From contig NZ_CM001437.1 in the NCBI RefSeq assembly GCF_000243275.1, positions 3,914,616 to 3,978,615 on the forward strand: 64,000 nt of DNA, in the 5' to 3' direction. Shown one piece after another: positions 35,664 through 44,910 of this stretch. The notes beneath the pieces were generated by a model. That model did no database searches. It saw only the letters and a program-made list of their open reading frames with translations, and had not been told where the DNA came from. Numbering within the stretch: the first letter of the stretch is position 1; each line of letters starts with the position of its first letter. Made by a program: the position numbers and the translations under genes. Source of the stretch: Myroides odoratus DSM 2801. GTDB lineage: Bacteria > Bacteroidota > Bacteroidia > Flavobacteriales > Flavobacteriaceae.

Positions 35664-36431
35664 ATGAAAACAAAAAAAGAACCAATTTTTGTGGCATTCT
35701 CATCTCAAAAAGGGGGAGTAGGTAAAAGTACATTTACCACATTAGTGGCAAGTATTTTACATTATCAGATGAATTACAATGTAATTGTCTTTGATGCTGA
35801 TTTTCCACAGCATAGTCTTGTGAAAATGAAAGAGCGAGATTTATCTATCGTTATGGAAAATGAGGTACTCAAAAAACTTGCTTATAAGCAGTTTACAACG
35901 ATTAATAAAAAAGCCTACCCAATATTACAAGAGAAGGCAGATAATGTACTCAGCGCAGCCAAACAATTTATACGTGAGTCAACTATACCAGTTGATGTAG
36001 TTTTCTTTGATTTACCAGGAACGGTTAATACCGCTGGAATCTTAAATGCATTATCGGGCATGCACTATATTTTTACGCCTATCAAAGCGGATAGAGTAGT
36101 GATGGAAAGTACGCTTGTTTTTACACAACTTTTGCGAGATGTTGTGATGAAAAAATCAGAGACAGCAATACACAGTATAAATCTGTTTTGGAACCAAGTA
36201 GATGGGAGGGAAAGTACTCCTTTGTATGATGTCTATAACCAAGCTATTAAGGAACTGGATTTTAGTTTGATGCAAAGTCAGATTAAAAGTAGTACGAGAT
36301 TTCGTAAGGAGAGTGAAGTGACAAGCAAGTTTGTTTTCCGTTCCACTTTACTACCTCCAGATAAACGTCTTAGTAAAGCTAGTGGCTTAGACCTTTTTAT
36401 AGAAGAGTTTTTAACAATCATCCAACTATAA
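35664..36431 (+). CDS. traA: ParA-family ATPase (TraA-like) of the conjugative element
   Basis: 255 residues with the deviant Walker A motif SSQKGGVGKSTFTT at residues 11-24, a VIVFDADFPQHSL switch I segment and VVFFDLPGTVNTA as the Walker B region. These are ParA/MinD-type features. In CTnDOT-like elements the first tra gene is of this family. The iteron-like repeats before it suggest a role in DNA binding with the two DUF3408 proteins that follow (four and eleven bases apart), rather than in the channel. Confidence 0.87.
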   Translation: MKTKKEPIFVAFSSQKGGVGKSTFTTLVASILHYQMNYNVIVFDADFPQHSLVKMKERDLSIVMENEVLKKLAYKQFTTINKKAYPILQEKADNVLSAAKQFIRESTIPVDVVFFDLPGTVNTAGILNALSGMHYIFTPIKADRVVMESTLVFTQLLRDVVMKKSETAIHSINLFWNQVDGRESTPLYDVYNQAIKELDFSLMQSQIKSSTRFRKESEVTSKFVFRSTLLPPDKRLSKASGLDLFIEEFLTIIQL

Positions 36432-36435
36432 TACC

Positions 36436-36861
36436 ATGGAAAAAGAAAACAAAAAACAACAGCATATTGATGAAGAACTAATGATGAGTCTAATGGTTGA
36501 TGGAGTGAGAAAAGAAGGAATCAAAGAACCGTCTCAGGATATTGAAAAAGTAGAAGAGAGAAAGACAGAGGACACTCCTTTGAAGAAGAACTCTGTTTCA
36601 AAACAAAAGAAACAAACAAAGCAATCTGTTGAAACAGATTACGAGAGTATCTTTTTTAAAAAATCTGACACCAATGCCAGAGATGGTAAGACAGTGTATA
36701 TAAGACCTGAATTTCATGAAAAACTAACTCGCATCATTCACATAATAGGTGAGGATAAAATAACAATTTATGCCTATTTAGATAATTTGTTAGACAATCA
36801 CTTTGATGAGTTTGCTCAGCAGATTACCAAGAGTTACAATGAAAAATATAAACCAATTTAA
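36436..36861 (+). CDS. DUF3408 protein (TraB-like)
   Basis: 141 residues. The N-terminal 70 residues are charged and probably disordered. The C-terminal part (GKTVYIRPEFHEKLTRIIHIIGEDKITIYAYLDNLLDNHFDEF) is the DUF3408 domain, which has a ribbon-helix-helix-like pattern and probably binds DNA as a dimer. It lies between the ParA-like gene and a second, shorter copy, and is likely the ParB-like partner by position. That role is inference. Confidence 0.82.
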   Translation: MEKENKKQQHIDEELMMSLMVDGVRKEGIKEPSQDIEKVEERKTEDTPLKKNSVSKQKKQTKQSVETDYESIFFKKSDTNARDGKTVYIRPEFHEKLTRIIHIIGEDKITIYAYLDNLLDNHFDEFAQQITKSYNEKYKPI

Positions 36862-36872
36862 TACCAAGAAAC

Positions 36873-37145
36873 ATGAAAAATCTATTCAAAAAAACAGAAG
36901 AAAAAAACGATACTAAGAAATATGAGGATCAGTTTTTAACTAATCGATTACCTGCAAATAGTAAAGGAAAAGTGGTATACATCCGCCCTGAACACCATGA
37001 GGTACTTATTCGCCTTGTTCAATTATCTAAAGAAAATAAGACAACGCTCTATGCCTATATCGACAATATTTTAGAACAACATTTAAAAGATCATGCGGAT
37101 GATATCAAGGCTTATTTTCAGCAACATTTTAAACCAATTCTGTAA
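36873..37145 (+). CDS. short DUF3408 protein, paralogue of the preceding gene
   Basis: 90 residues, nearly all domain: GKVVYIRPEHHEVLIRLVQLSKENKTTLYAYIDNILEQHLKDH. It closely parallels the C-terminal domain of the gene just upstream, including the ending YFQQHFKPIL versus YNEKYKPI, so the pair arose by tandem duplication. They may form heterodimers. Co-transcribed with traA. Confidence 0.82.
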   Translation: MKNLFKKTEEKNDTKKYEDQFLTNRLPANSKGKVVYIRPEHHEVLIRLVQLSKENKTTLYAYIDNILEQHLKDHADDIKAYFQQHFKPIL

Positions 37146-37148
37146 TCT

Positions 37149-37655
37149 ATGGAAATAATTATCATAATCAGTCTTGTACTTGTTATCACTCTTCTGTTAT
37201 TAGATAAAAATAAAACCATTAAACAAGAGAACCCAACTAAAACAGAAGAGCTACCTTTTAAACAAGATGTCCCTGTTAGTATTATAGGAGAAAGTAAACC
37301 AGTCATAATAAAGCAATCGCTAATGAGTCAAACAGAAGTTGAACTTGATTTAGAAGAGGAAGAAAAAGAGTTAAGCAAGAATTTACAATCTATAGATCAT
37401 GAGTTTACTGAGCGAGTCAGTATGGAAGAGCTTAATAGTTTTGTTAGGTCTATTGAAAAAGAATTAATTAATGAGACTACAGTAAAAACAGCTCAAAAAA
37501 TTGAAGGATCTGATTTACTTGAATTACTTCAACAGGCGATGCCTGATTCAGCTAAAACAATAGCAAAATTATTAGATCAATCATTAAACGAAAAATCACC
37601 AAAAAAGGAAGAAGTAATAGATAGTGAAGATTTTAATATTAATGATTTTGTGTAA
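37149..37655 (+). CDS. single-pass membrane protein of the transfer operon
   Basis: 168 residues: an N-terminal membrane helix (MEIIIIISLVLVITLLLL) and a long acidic cytoplasmic region ending in SEDFNINDFV. No family is recognised; a similar small membrane gene occurs at this place (before traE) in related elements. Three bases separate it from the DUF3408 gene, and a terminator follows, so it ends the first transfer-operon unit. Confidence 0.65.
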   Translation: MEIIIIISLVLVITLLLLDKNKTIKQENPTKTEELPFKQDVPVSIIGESKPVIIKQSLMSQTEVELDLEEEEKELSKNLQSIDHEFTERVSMEELNSFVRSIEKELINETTVKTAQKIEGSDLLELLQQAMPDSAKTIAKLLDQSLNEKSPKKEEVIDSEDFNINDFV

Positions 37656-37667
37656 AGAAAAACTGTG

Positions 37668-37705
37668 AAGGCGTTATAGTTAAACATACTTAACGCCTTT
37701 TTTAT
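37668..37705 (+). terminator. terminator between the ParA module and traE
   Basis: AAGGCGTTA (37668-37676) pairs with TAACGCCTT (37691-37699) around 14 bases, followed by TTTTTATT on the plus strand. Confidence 0.8.
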
Positions 37706-37826
37706 TACACCTTATCGCCATGAACATCCACTAACTTCCACAATCAAACCTTCAAACAGTTTTCCAAAGACATTTACCAAAGTATCATGCAAAGGGCATG
37801 ATCATAACGAAATAAATGTCATTCTT

Positions 37827-38135
37827 ATGAAAACAAAAACAATCAAACAAAGGTTATTTTTACTACTTATAGTACTAAGTAGTTTACCACTATTAGCTCA
37901 AGGAAACGGAACAGCTGGAATTACTGAAGCTACCCAGATGGTTACTTCTTACTTTGATCCAGCCACTAAACTAATTTATGCCATTGGAGCAGTAGTTGGT
38001 CTTATTGGAGGAGTGAAGGTATACAACAAATTCTCAAGTGGTGATCCTGATACAAGCAAGACAGCTGCAAGCTGGTTTGGGGCTTGTATCTTCTTAATTG
38101 TAGCAGCTACAATTCTAAGATCATTTTTCCTTTAA
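37827..38135 (+). CDS. traE: conjugative transposon protein TraE (DUF4134)
   Basis: 102 residues with a signal peptide (LFLLLIVLSSLPLLAQG) and two membrane segments (LIYAIGAVVGLIGGVKVY and WFGACIFLIVAATILRSFFL), in the pattern of DUF4134 proteins. By size and topology it corresponds to a VirB2-like pilin candidate. It starts a continuous run of tra genes E to N. Confidence 0.88.
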   Translation: MKTKTIKQRLFLLLIVLSSLPLLAQGNGTAGITEATQMVTSYFDPATKLIYAIGAVVGLIGGVKVYNKFSSGDPDTSKTAASWFGACIFLIVAATILRSFFL

Positions 38136-38146
38136 AAGATACGCTT

Positions 38147-38491
38147 ATGAAAAAGTTTAGTATCAATAAAGGTATTGGAGCGAGTGTTGAGTTTAAAGGA
38201 CTCAAGGCGCAGTATCTGTTTTACTTTGCAGGAGGACTTTTAGCTGATTTAATTCTTGTTATGGTTTTGTATATGGCAGGGGTAAACAATCTTATTTGTT
38301 TAGCCCTTGGCCTTAGTACATCAGGCTATCTTGTATACAAAGTATTTTCACTGAATAAGAAATACGGTCAGTATGGTCTTATGAAACTTCAGGCTAGAAA
38401 ATATTTTCCAAGGTATATCATCTCAAGAAAGGACGTCAAAGGGTATTTCAATAGAAACTTAAAACTAAGAAGTTATGAGAAATACAGCTAA
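38147..38491 (+). CDS. traF: conjugative transposon protein TraF (DUF4133)
   Basis: 114 residues beginning MKKFSINKGIGASVEFKGLKAQYL. I start at this ATG, 11 bases after traE; the longer frame overlaps traE. Two hydrophobic segments near residues 25-65 and a basic end fit the VirB3-like DUF4133 family. Its 3' end overlaps the traG start by 17 bases, indicating coupling. Confidence 0.88.
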   Translation: MKKFSINKGIGASVEFKGLKAQYLFYFAGGLLADLILVMVLYMAGVNNLICLALGLSTSGYLVYKVFSLNKKYGQYGLMKLQARKYFPRYIISRKDVKGYFNRNLKLRSYEKYS

Positions 38492-40976
38492 GACAAATAC
38501 CCTTGAGAGGATGTTTCCGATTCTTTCGGTTGAAAATAACTGCATTGTTTCCAAGCAAGGAGATATAACGGTTTGTTACAAGGTCATCTTACCTGAGATA
38601 TTTACTATTTCAGATAAAGAATATGAGACTATTCACAGTGTGTGGCATAAAGCGATTAAAACATTGCCTGAGTTTACTGTGATACACAAGCAAGATTGGT
38701 TTATAAAAGAAAGTTATCAGGCGGATTTTAGTGATGTAGAACAAAGCTATCTAAGTAGAAGTTTTGAAAGGCATTTTAACGAGCGCCCCTTTTTAAATCA
38801 CAGTTGTTATTTGTTTATCACAAAGACAACTAAAGAGCGAATTAAAAGCCAAAGCAATTTTTCATCACTCACAAGGGGGGAGCTTATCCCTAAAGAAATC
38901 AGAGATAAAGATACGGTTCTAAGCTTTTTAGAGGCTACAACCCAACTTGAAAAGATAGTTAATGATAGTGGATTAATAAGCTTAATTAAACTATCTGAAG
39001 AAGATATCATTGGCTCGGAAGCTAAAAGCGGACTTTTAGAGCAGTATCTAACTCTTAGCTCAAGTGAGAGAGGAAGCCTTGAAGATATTGCTATTAGCGC
39101 AGAGCAGGTTAGAGTAGGAGATAATAGGATTTCAATGCACACTCTTTCAAGTACAGATGATCTGCCTATTGAGGTGTCATATTTATCACGCTATGAAAAA
39201 CTATCAACCGATAAAAGTAGTATGGCTTTGTCGTTTGCATCTCCTGTTGGACTCTTACTTAATTGTAATCACATCTATAACCAGTATTTGTTTATAGAGG
39301 ATAGTGATTACAATTTAAAGCAATTTGAAAAGTCAGCCAAGAATATGCATTCCCTTGCCAGATACAGTAGAGCTAATCAAATCAACAAAAAGTGGATTGA
39401 AGAATACTTAAATGAGGCTCATAGTAAAGGCCTTGCTTCTATAAAAGCTCACTTTAATGTAATGGCATGGTCAGATAATCCAAGCGAGCTTAAACAGCTT
39501 AAAAATGACGTAGGAAGCGCAATCGCTTCTATGGAGTGCGTGCCAAGACACAACACTGTAGATGCTGCTACGCTTTACTGGGCAGGTATGCCAGGGAATA
39601 GCGCAGACTTTCCAAGTGAAGAGAGCTTTTATACCTTCATAGAACCTGCTTTATGCTTATTTACAGGGGAGACGAATTATCAAAACTCACTATCTCCCTT
39701 TGGAATAAAAATGGCAGATCGATTAACTGGTAAACCAATTCATTTAGATATTTCAGATTTACCAATGAAAAAAGGAATTATCACCAACCGCAACAAGTTT
39801 ATCTTGGGACCATCGGGAAGTGGTAAGAGCTTTTTTACCAATCATATGGTAAGGCAGTATTATGAGCAAGGCGCGCATGTACTGCTTGTTGATACAGGAA
39901 ACTCTTACCAAGGATTATGCGAGCTAATTAAAGGCAAAACAAAAGGGGAGGACGGTGTATATTTTACTTACACTGAAGAAAACCCAATTGCCTTTAATCC
40001 TTTTTATACTGAAGATGGGGTATTTGATATTGAAAAAAGAGAGAGTATTAAAACACTTATCCTGACGCTTTGGAAGCGAGATGACCAGCCGCCTTCTAGA
40101 TCGGAAGAAGTAGCGCTTTCAAATGCTGTTAGTGGATACATCCAAAAACTTCAAAGCAGTGATATAAAACCAAGCTTCAATACTTTCTATGAGTATATCA
40201 AAACAGATTACAAAGCTGAGTTGGAAGATAAAAAGGTTAGAGAGAAGGATTTTGATCTTTATAACTTTTTAAATGTACTTGAGCCTTATTATAAAGGAGG
40301 AGAATATGACTATTTATTAAACTCAGAAAGTGAGCTTGATTTACTAAATAAACGCTTTATTGTCTTTGAGGTAGATTCAATCAAAGATCACAAAATTCTG
40401 TTTCCTATAGTGACTATTATCATCATGGAAGTGTTTATAAATAAGATGAGGCGTCTTAAAGGTCAGCGTAAACTAATACTAATTGAGGAGGCTTGGAAAG
40501 CCATAGCCAAAGAGGGTATGGCATCGTACATTAAATATTTGTTTAAAACCGTTAGAAAGTTTTTTGGAGAAGCCATTATTGTAACTCAAGAGGTAGATGA
40601 TATTATCCAATCTCCGATTGTAAAGGAGAGTATCATCAATAATTCAGATTGTAAGATCCTTCTTGATCAGCGCAAGTACATGAATAAGTTTGATGATATA
40701 CAAGCTATGCTTGGTCTGACTGACAAAGAGAAAGCTCAGATACTTTCAATAAACTTAAACAATAATCCAAATCGTCTTTACAAAGAAGTTTGGATTGGTC
40801 TTGGAGGTACTCACTCAGGTGTGTATGCTACAGAGGTGAGCTATTCGGAGTATCTCGCCTATACCACTGAAGAGACTGAGAAATTGCAGGTCATGAATTT
40901 GGCTAAAGAACTCGATGGTAATGTAGAGATGGCTATAAAACGTCTTGTACAAGAAAAACAAGAAGAGCAGGCCTAA
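38475..40976 (+). CDS. traG: TraG-family conjugation ATPase, VirB4-like
   Basis: 833 residues. The C-terminal half carries Walker A ILGPSGSGKSFFTNHMV (about 445-455) and the Walker-B-containing LILIEEAWKAIAKEGMASYIKYLFKTVRKF segment (about 670). The N-terminal half fits the VirB4/TraC family (MFPILSVENNCIVSKQGDITVCYKVILPE at the start). It powers assembly of the transfer channel from the inner membrane. Its start overlaps traF. Length is normal for the family. Confidence 0.93.
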   Translation: MRNTAKTNTLERMFPILSVENNCIVSKQGDITVCYKVILPEIFTISDKEYETIHSVWHKAIKTLPEFTVIHKQDWFIKESYQADFSDVEQSYLSRSFERHFNERPFLNHSCYLFITKTTKERIKSQSNFSSLTRGELIPKEIRDKDTVLSFLEATTQLEKIVNDSGLISLIKLSEEDIIGSEAKSGLLEQYLTLSSSERGSLEDIAISAEQVRVGDNRISMHTLSSTDDLPIEVSYLSRYEKLSTDKSSMALSFASPVGLLLNCNHIYNQYLFIEDSDYNLKQFEKSAKNMHSLARYSRANQINKKWIEEYLNEAHSKGLASIKAHFNVMAWSDNPSELKQLKNDVGSAIASMECVPRHNTVDAATLYWAGMPGNSADFPSEESFYTFIEPALCLFTGETNYQNSLSPFGIKMADRLTGKPIHLDISDLPMKKGIITNRNKFILGPSGSGKSFFTNHMVRQYYEQGAHVLLVDTGNSYQGLCELIKGKTKGEDGVYFTYTEENPIAFNPFYTEDGVFDIEKRESIKTLILTLWKRDDQPPSRSEEVALSNAVSGYIQKLQSSDIKPSFNTFYEYIKTDYKAELEDKKVREKDFDLYNFLNVLEPYYKGGEYDYLLNSESELDLLNKRFIVFEVDSIKDHKILFPIVTIIIMEVFINKMRRLKGQRKLILIEEAWKAIAKEGMASYIKYLFKTVRKFFGEAIIVTQEVDDIIQSPIVKESIINNSDCKILLDQRKYMNKFDDIQAMLGLTDKEKAQILSINLNNNPNRLYKEVWIGLGGTHSGVYATEVSYSEYLAYTTEETEKLQVMNLAKELDGNVEMAIKRLVQEKQEEQA

Positions 40977-41056
40977 TAATACTCTAGCTCAATTTCTTTA
41001 AAGGAAAACAGAGTAGATAATCAATAGAATAAACAATCAATTAAAAACATATTACA

Positions 41057-41689
41057 ATGAAAAAACTATTACAGGTAGTTATGGTAGCTATGCTACTTAT
41101 TCTGCCAATACAGATTAATGCTCAGTGGGTGGTAACGGATCCCACTAATTTGGCATCGGGCATATTAAACAGTGCTAATGAGATTATACAAACTTCTTCA
41201 ACGGTAAGTAATGTCATTAAAAACTTTAAAGAAGTAGAGAAGGTCTATAAACAAGGCAAGGAGTATTATGATAAGCTCCAAGCGGTAAACAATCTTGTTA
41301 AGGATGCGAGGAAGGTTCAGCAAACGGTACTCTTAGTAGGAGAAGTTTCAGAGCTGTATGTCAAGAACTTTGGCAAGATGCTTAATGACCCAAACTTCTC
41401 TGCACAGGAGCTTGTAGCTATTGCCAATGGGTATTCCGTATTACTTCAAGAGAGCACAGAGCTTGTCAAGGAGCTTAAACAGATTGTAAGCGCTTCGAGT
41501 CTTTCTTTAAATGATAAGGAGCGTATGGATATTATAGATAGGGTTTACAAAGAAGTAAAAGGCTATCACAACCTTGTTAGTTATTATACCAGAAAAAATA
41601 TAGGTATCAGCATCTTAAGATCGAAGAAGAAAAATAATACCCAAAGAGTACTTGATCTCTATGGAACCTCGAATCAAAGATATTGGTAG
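41057..41689 (+). CDS. traI: conjugative transposon protein, DUF4141 (TraI)
   Basis: 210 residues with a signal peptide (KKLLQVVMVAMLLILPIQINAQW). A helical, coiled-coil-prone region follows (IIQTSSTVSNVIKNFKEVEKVYKQGKEYYDKLQAVNNLVKDARKVQ), as in the DUF4141 family of CTnDOT-like elements. It is probably a VirB5-like periplasmic component; that comparison is positional. The traJ start lies two bases after its stop. Confidence 0.85.
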   Translation: MKKLLQVVMVAMLLILPIQINAQWVVTDPTNLASGILNSANEIIQTSSTVSNVIKNFKEVEKVYKQGKEYYDKLQAVNNLVKDARKVQQTVLLVGEVSELYVKNFGKMLNDPNFSAQELVAIANGYSVLLQESTELVKELKQIVSASSLSLNDKERMDIIDRVYKEVKGYHNLVSYYTRKNIGISILRSKKKNNTQRVLDLYGTSNQRYW

Positions 41690-41691
41690 TT

Positions 41692-42687
41692 ATGGGAGAT
41701 AATAATTTACACGAGGTACTTCAGAACCTCTATTACGATATGATGCCGCTATCAGCCCAGATGGCAGGGGTGGCTAAAAGCTTAGCGGGTCTTGGTGCTC
41801 TTTTTTACATTGGTATTAAAGTATGGCAAGCACTAGCAAGAGCAGAACCTATTGATGTATATCCGATGCTCAGACCATTTGCTTTGGGTATTTGTATTAT
41901 GTTTTTTCCAACCCTTGTTCTTGGAACTTTAAATACGGTTTTAAGTCCAGTTGTAAAAGGTACACATCAGATATTAGAAAATCAGGTAATTGATATGACT
42001 TCCTTACAACAAAAGAAAGATATTTTAGAAAGAGAGGCTATGTTACGAAATCCTGAAACAGCTTATTTAGTCTCAGACGAAGAATTTGATAAAAAGCTTG
42101 ACGAGCTTGGTTGGTCGCCCTCTGATTTAGCTGCTATGACAGGAATGTATTTAGAGAAATGGCAATATGATTTTCAAAAAAATCTAAGAGATGGCTTTAG
42201 AGAGATATTAGAAATGCTCTTTCAAGCTTCAGCTCTTGTTATCGATACCATTCGAACATTCTTCTTAGTGGTACTCTCCATACTAGGACCCATTGCCTTT
42301 GCCATCTCAATATGGAGTGGTTTTGAATCTACACTTTTACAGTGGCTCACACGGTATATAAGCGTGTACCTCTGGCTTCCAGTAGCGGATTTATTCAGTG
42401 CTATGCTCGCTAAGATTCAATCGCTAATTATCGAAAGAGATATGTTAATGCTTGCAGATCCGAGCTATGTACCAGATACGTCCAATACTGCTTATGTCAT
42501 TTTTATGATCATTGGTATAGTAGGATATTTTACAATCCCTACAGTAACAGGATGGGTAATTCAAGCAGGTGGAGCAGGAAACTTTATGCGCAACATGAAT
42601 AAGACTGTATCTACTACTGGTAATATGGCTACAGCAGGAGCAGGGGCAACAGTTGGTAATATTTCAGGACAACTAATCAAAAAATAA
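41692..42687 (+). CDS. traJ: conjugative transposon protein TraJ (VirB6-like)
   Basis: 331 residues from the ATG at two bases after traI; a TTG three codons upstream is also possible but would overlap it. Several membrane segments (SLAGLGALFYIGIKVWQALA, LRPFALGICIMFFPTLVLGTL, TFFLVVLSILGPIAFAISIW, YVIFMIIGIVGYFTIPTVTGWVI) and a glycine-rich C-terminus fit TraJ, the polytopic VirB6-like channel subunit. Confidence 0.9.
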   Translation: MGDNNLHEVLQNLYYDMMPLSAQMAGVAKSLAGLGALFYIGIKVWQALARAEPIDVYPMLRPFALGICIMFFPTLVLGTLNTVLSPVVKGTHQILENQVIDMTSLQQKKDILEREAMLRNPETAYLVSDEEFDKKLDELGWSPSDLAAMTGMYLEKWQYDFQKNLRDGFREILEMLFQASALVIDTIRTFFLVVLSILGPIAFAISIWSGFESTLLQWLTRYISVYLWLPVADLFSAMLAKIQSLIIERDMLMLADPSYVPDTSNTAYVIFMIIGIVGYFTIPTVTGWVIQAGGAGNFMRNMNKTVSTTGNMATAGAGATVGNISGQLIKK

Positions 42688-42694
42688 AAGTATT

Positions 42695-43318
42695 ATGGAA
42701 TTTAAATCACTTCGAAATATAGAAAATAGTTTTGTGCAGATAAGACTCTATGCCATTGTATTAGCAGTTGTTTGCCTTATAGTAGTAGGATTCTCCATCT
42801 ATAAGAGCTACGATTTTGCTAAAGAGCAGCGAGAGAAGATCTATGTGCTTGACAGAGGTAAATCTTTAATGCTTGCCCTGTCTCAAGATGCTAGTATAAA
42901 TAGACCAGTAGAGGCAAGAGAGCACGTAAGGCGTTTTCACGAGCTTTTCTTTACCCTCTCACCTGAAAAAGCAGCCATTGAGGGTAATATGCAAAGAGCG
43001 TTTAATCTATCTGATAAAACAGCCTTTGACTATTACAAAGACTTACTTGAAAAAGGTTATTACAGCAGAGTCATTTCAGGAAATATCCAGCAAAGGGTAG
43101 AGGTGGATAGTATTAAGATCGATTTTAACGCCTATCCCTATAAGACATTGACCTACGCAACTCAGTATATCATACGATCTAGTAACCTAACTAAAAGGAA
43201 TTTAATTACAAGTAGCCAGCTTGTTTCGGCTGTACGCTCAGATAATAACCCGCAAGGGTTCATTATCGAAAAGTTTACAGTTGTAGAGAACAAAGACTTA
43301 GAAGTTGTTAAACGCTAA
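42695..43318 (+). CDS. traK: conjugative transposon protein TraK (VirB8-like)
   Basis: 207 residues: a short cytoplasmic start (MEFKSLRNIENSFVQIRLYA), one membrane helix (LAVVCLIVVGFSIYKSYDFA) and a periplasmic domain with ISGNIQQRVEVDSIKIDFNAYPYKTLTYATQYIIR. This fits TraK of CTnDOT-like systems, which corresponds to VirB8. It is co-transcribed with traJ (seven bases) and traL (eleven bases). Confidence 0.9.
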   Translation: MEFKSLRNIENSFVQIRLYAIVLAVVCLIVVGFSIYKSYDFAKEQREKIYVLDRGKSLMLALSQDASINRPVEAREHVRRFHELFFTLSPEKAAIEGNMQRAFNLSDKTAFDYYKDLLEKGYYSRVISGNIQQRVEVDSIKIDFNAYPYKTLTYATQYIIRSSNLTKRNLITSSQLVSAVRSDNNPQGFIIEKFTVVENKDLEVVKR

Positions 43319-43329
43319 AAAACAAGATT

Positions 43330-43620
43330 ATGAATAAGCTACAACTTCTAAGAGATAGTTATTCTAGTAGACTTAAGGTTTACTGGAATAACCTCTCTAT
43401 AAAAAGACAACGAGTTTTATTACTTACCGCTTTTACTCTCTACGGGATTGTTTGCCTTTTTATTGTAAAGACAAGCTTTACCTCTAAAATAAAGCAGGCA
43501 ACAAGTAGGCAGAAACAAAGTAATATAAAACCAGTTAAGTATTTGCTTGATAGGCAAAAAATAGAATTACACCCAACTATTAAACTAAAACATTATGAAT
43601 CAAGATCAAGCATCAAATAA
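43330..43620 (+). CDS. traL: conjugative transposon protein TraL (DUF3989)
   Basis: 96 residues with one membrane helix (VLLLTAFTLYGIVCLFIVKTSF) in a very basic sequence, as in the short TraL/DUF3989 proteins. Its end overlaps the traM start by 26 bases, so the two are translationally coupled. Confidence 0.82.
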   Translation: MNKLQLLRDSYSSRLKVYWNNLSIKRQRVLLLTAFTLYGIVCLFIVKTSFTSKIKQATSRQKQSNIKPVKYLLDRQKIELHPTIKLKHYESRSSIK

Positions 43621-44881
43621 AATCCACCAGATAGAGAAAGTACCCAAAGAAAATAAGGCAATTCAAAATTTGATAGAAAAACACAAAAAGCACATTGTCT
43701 TTGCTTTAATGGGGATTGTGTTTTTAGGTGTGATGTACCTTTTGTTTAAACCAGTAGAGAAAGAACTTATCACTCACAATGATTCCGTTCCTGAGGCAAC
43801 AACTAGCGCTATGCCAACAGATAAAGTAAAAGCTTATGAAAAGGAGCTATGGGAACAAAAGCAGCAAGAGAATGAAAATCAGATTCACTCCTTAGCAGAC
43901 TATTGGAATGAGCCTCAAGATGAGTCTAATATTACTTATAATCATAAAGATTATAATGTAGAACCAACTTACACGCCCTACGAGCGGTCTTATCAGAACT
44001 ACAAGCAAACCCAAGATGTACTTGGTAGTTTTTATAGCAGTACTGAAAACCCTGAAGCTGATAAGCTTAAAAAGCAAATAGAAGAGTTAGAGAAACAATT
44101 AGAAGAAAAAGATACTCCAACTGCTATTACTATGGATAATCAATTAGAACTTATGGAAAAGTCTTTTCAGATGGCTGCTAAGTACATGCCAGGTGGTCAA
44201 CCTTCAAATGTATCAGTACCCATAAATCAAACTACTAGCGTCAAAACAATTCCAAGTAAAAAGCAGGCTATAACTGTGATAGATAAAACAAGTAAAGAGA
44301 TTGTATCCTCACTTGTAAAACCAACGAGTCTTCAGGATTTCTTACCAATTAATTTTGAAAACAATCCAACCTTCTATACAGCAGAAGGAGAGCATAAAAC
44401 GCAAATCCACAAAAACAGTATAAAAGTAAGTATCAAAGAAGATCAGGTCATTATAAACGAAGGTTACATCAAACTAAAACTCTTAGAAAGCATTGTAATA
44501 AATGGAGCTTTATTAGCTGAAGCAAGTACACTCATTGCTAAAGTAAAGGTCAACAGTGGCAGGCTTGAGCTTATTGTAAACTCTATTAAGATAGAAGAGA
44601 CCATCATAGAAACAGAGCTTATCGGTTATGATAACTACGGGCAAAGAGGCTTAGAGGTATTAAACCTTCAAGAGATAAGCGCCTCAAAAGAAATCATAGC
44701 CAATATGGGGCAAACAGCAGGCACAAGTATTTCAATGAGTAGATCTGCTTCAGATCAAATTGCAGGAGACTTAACCAAAGGACTCATTCAAGGCGTATCA
44801 GGGTATTTCTCAAAGAAAGTAAAAGCTCAGAGAGTAACGCTAAAACAAGGACAAGAGCTGTTTCTTGTACCTAAGGAATAA
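43595..44881 (+). CDS. traM: conjugative transposon protein TraM (VirB10-like)
   Basis: 428 residues: short cytoplasmic start, membrane helix (HIVFALMGIVFLGVMYLLF), a Glu/Gln-rich linker with a coiled-coil stretch (KLKKQIEELEKQLEEKD), and a C-terminal beta-rich domain (FYTAEGEHKTQIHKNSIKVSI... SYFSKKVKAQRVTLKQGQELFLV). This is the TraM layout and corresponds to VirB10, bridging inner and outer membrane. Confidence 0.92.
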   Translation: MNQDQASNKIHQIEKVPKENKAIQNLIEKHKKHIVFALMGIVFLGVMYLLFKPVEKELITHNDSVPEATTSAMPTDKVKAYEKELWEQKQQENENQIHSLADYWNEPQDESNITYNHKDYNVEPTYTPYERSYQNYKQTQDVLGSFYSSTENPEADKLKKQIEELEKQLEEKDTPTAITMDNQLELMEKSFQMAAKYMPGGQPSNVSVPINQTTSVKTIPSKKQAITVIDKTSKEIVSSLVKPTSLQDFLPINFENNPTFYTAEGEHKTQIHKNSIKVSIKEDQVIINEGYIKLKLLESIVINGALLAEASTLIAKVKVNSGRLELIVNSIKIEETIIETELIGYDNYGQRGLEVLNLQEISASKEIIANMGQTAGTSISMSRSASDQIAGDLTKGLIQGVSGYFSKKVKAQRVTLKQGQELFLVPKE

Positions 44882-44910
44882 CAATCAATAACCAAGTAAA
44901 TCAAAACATT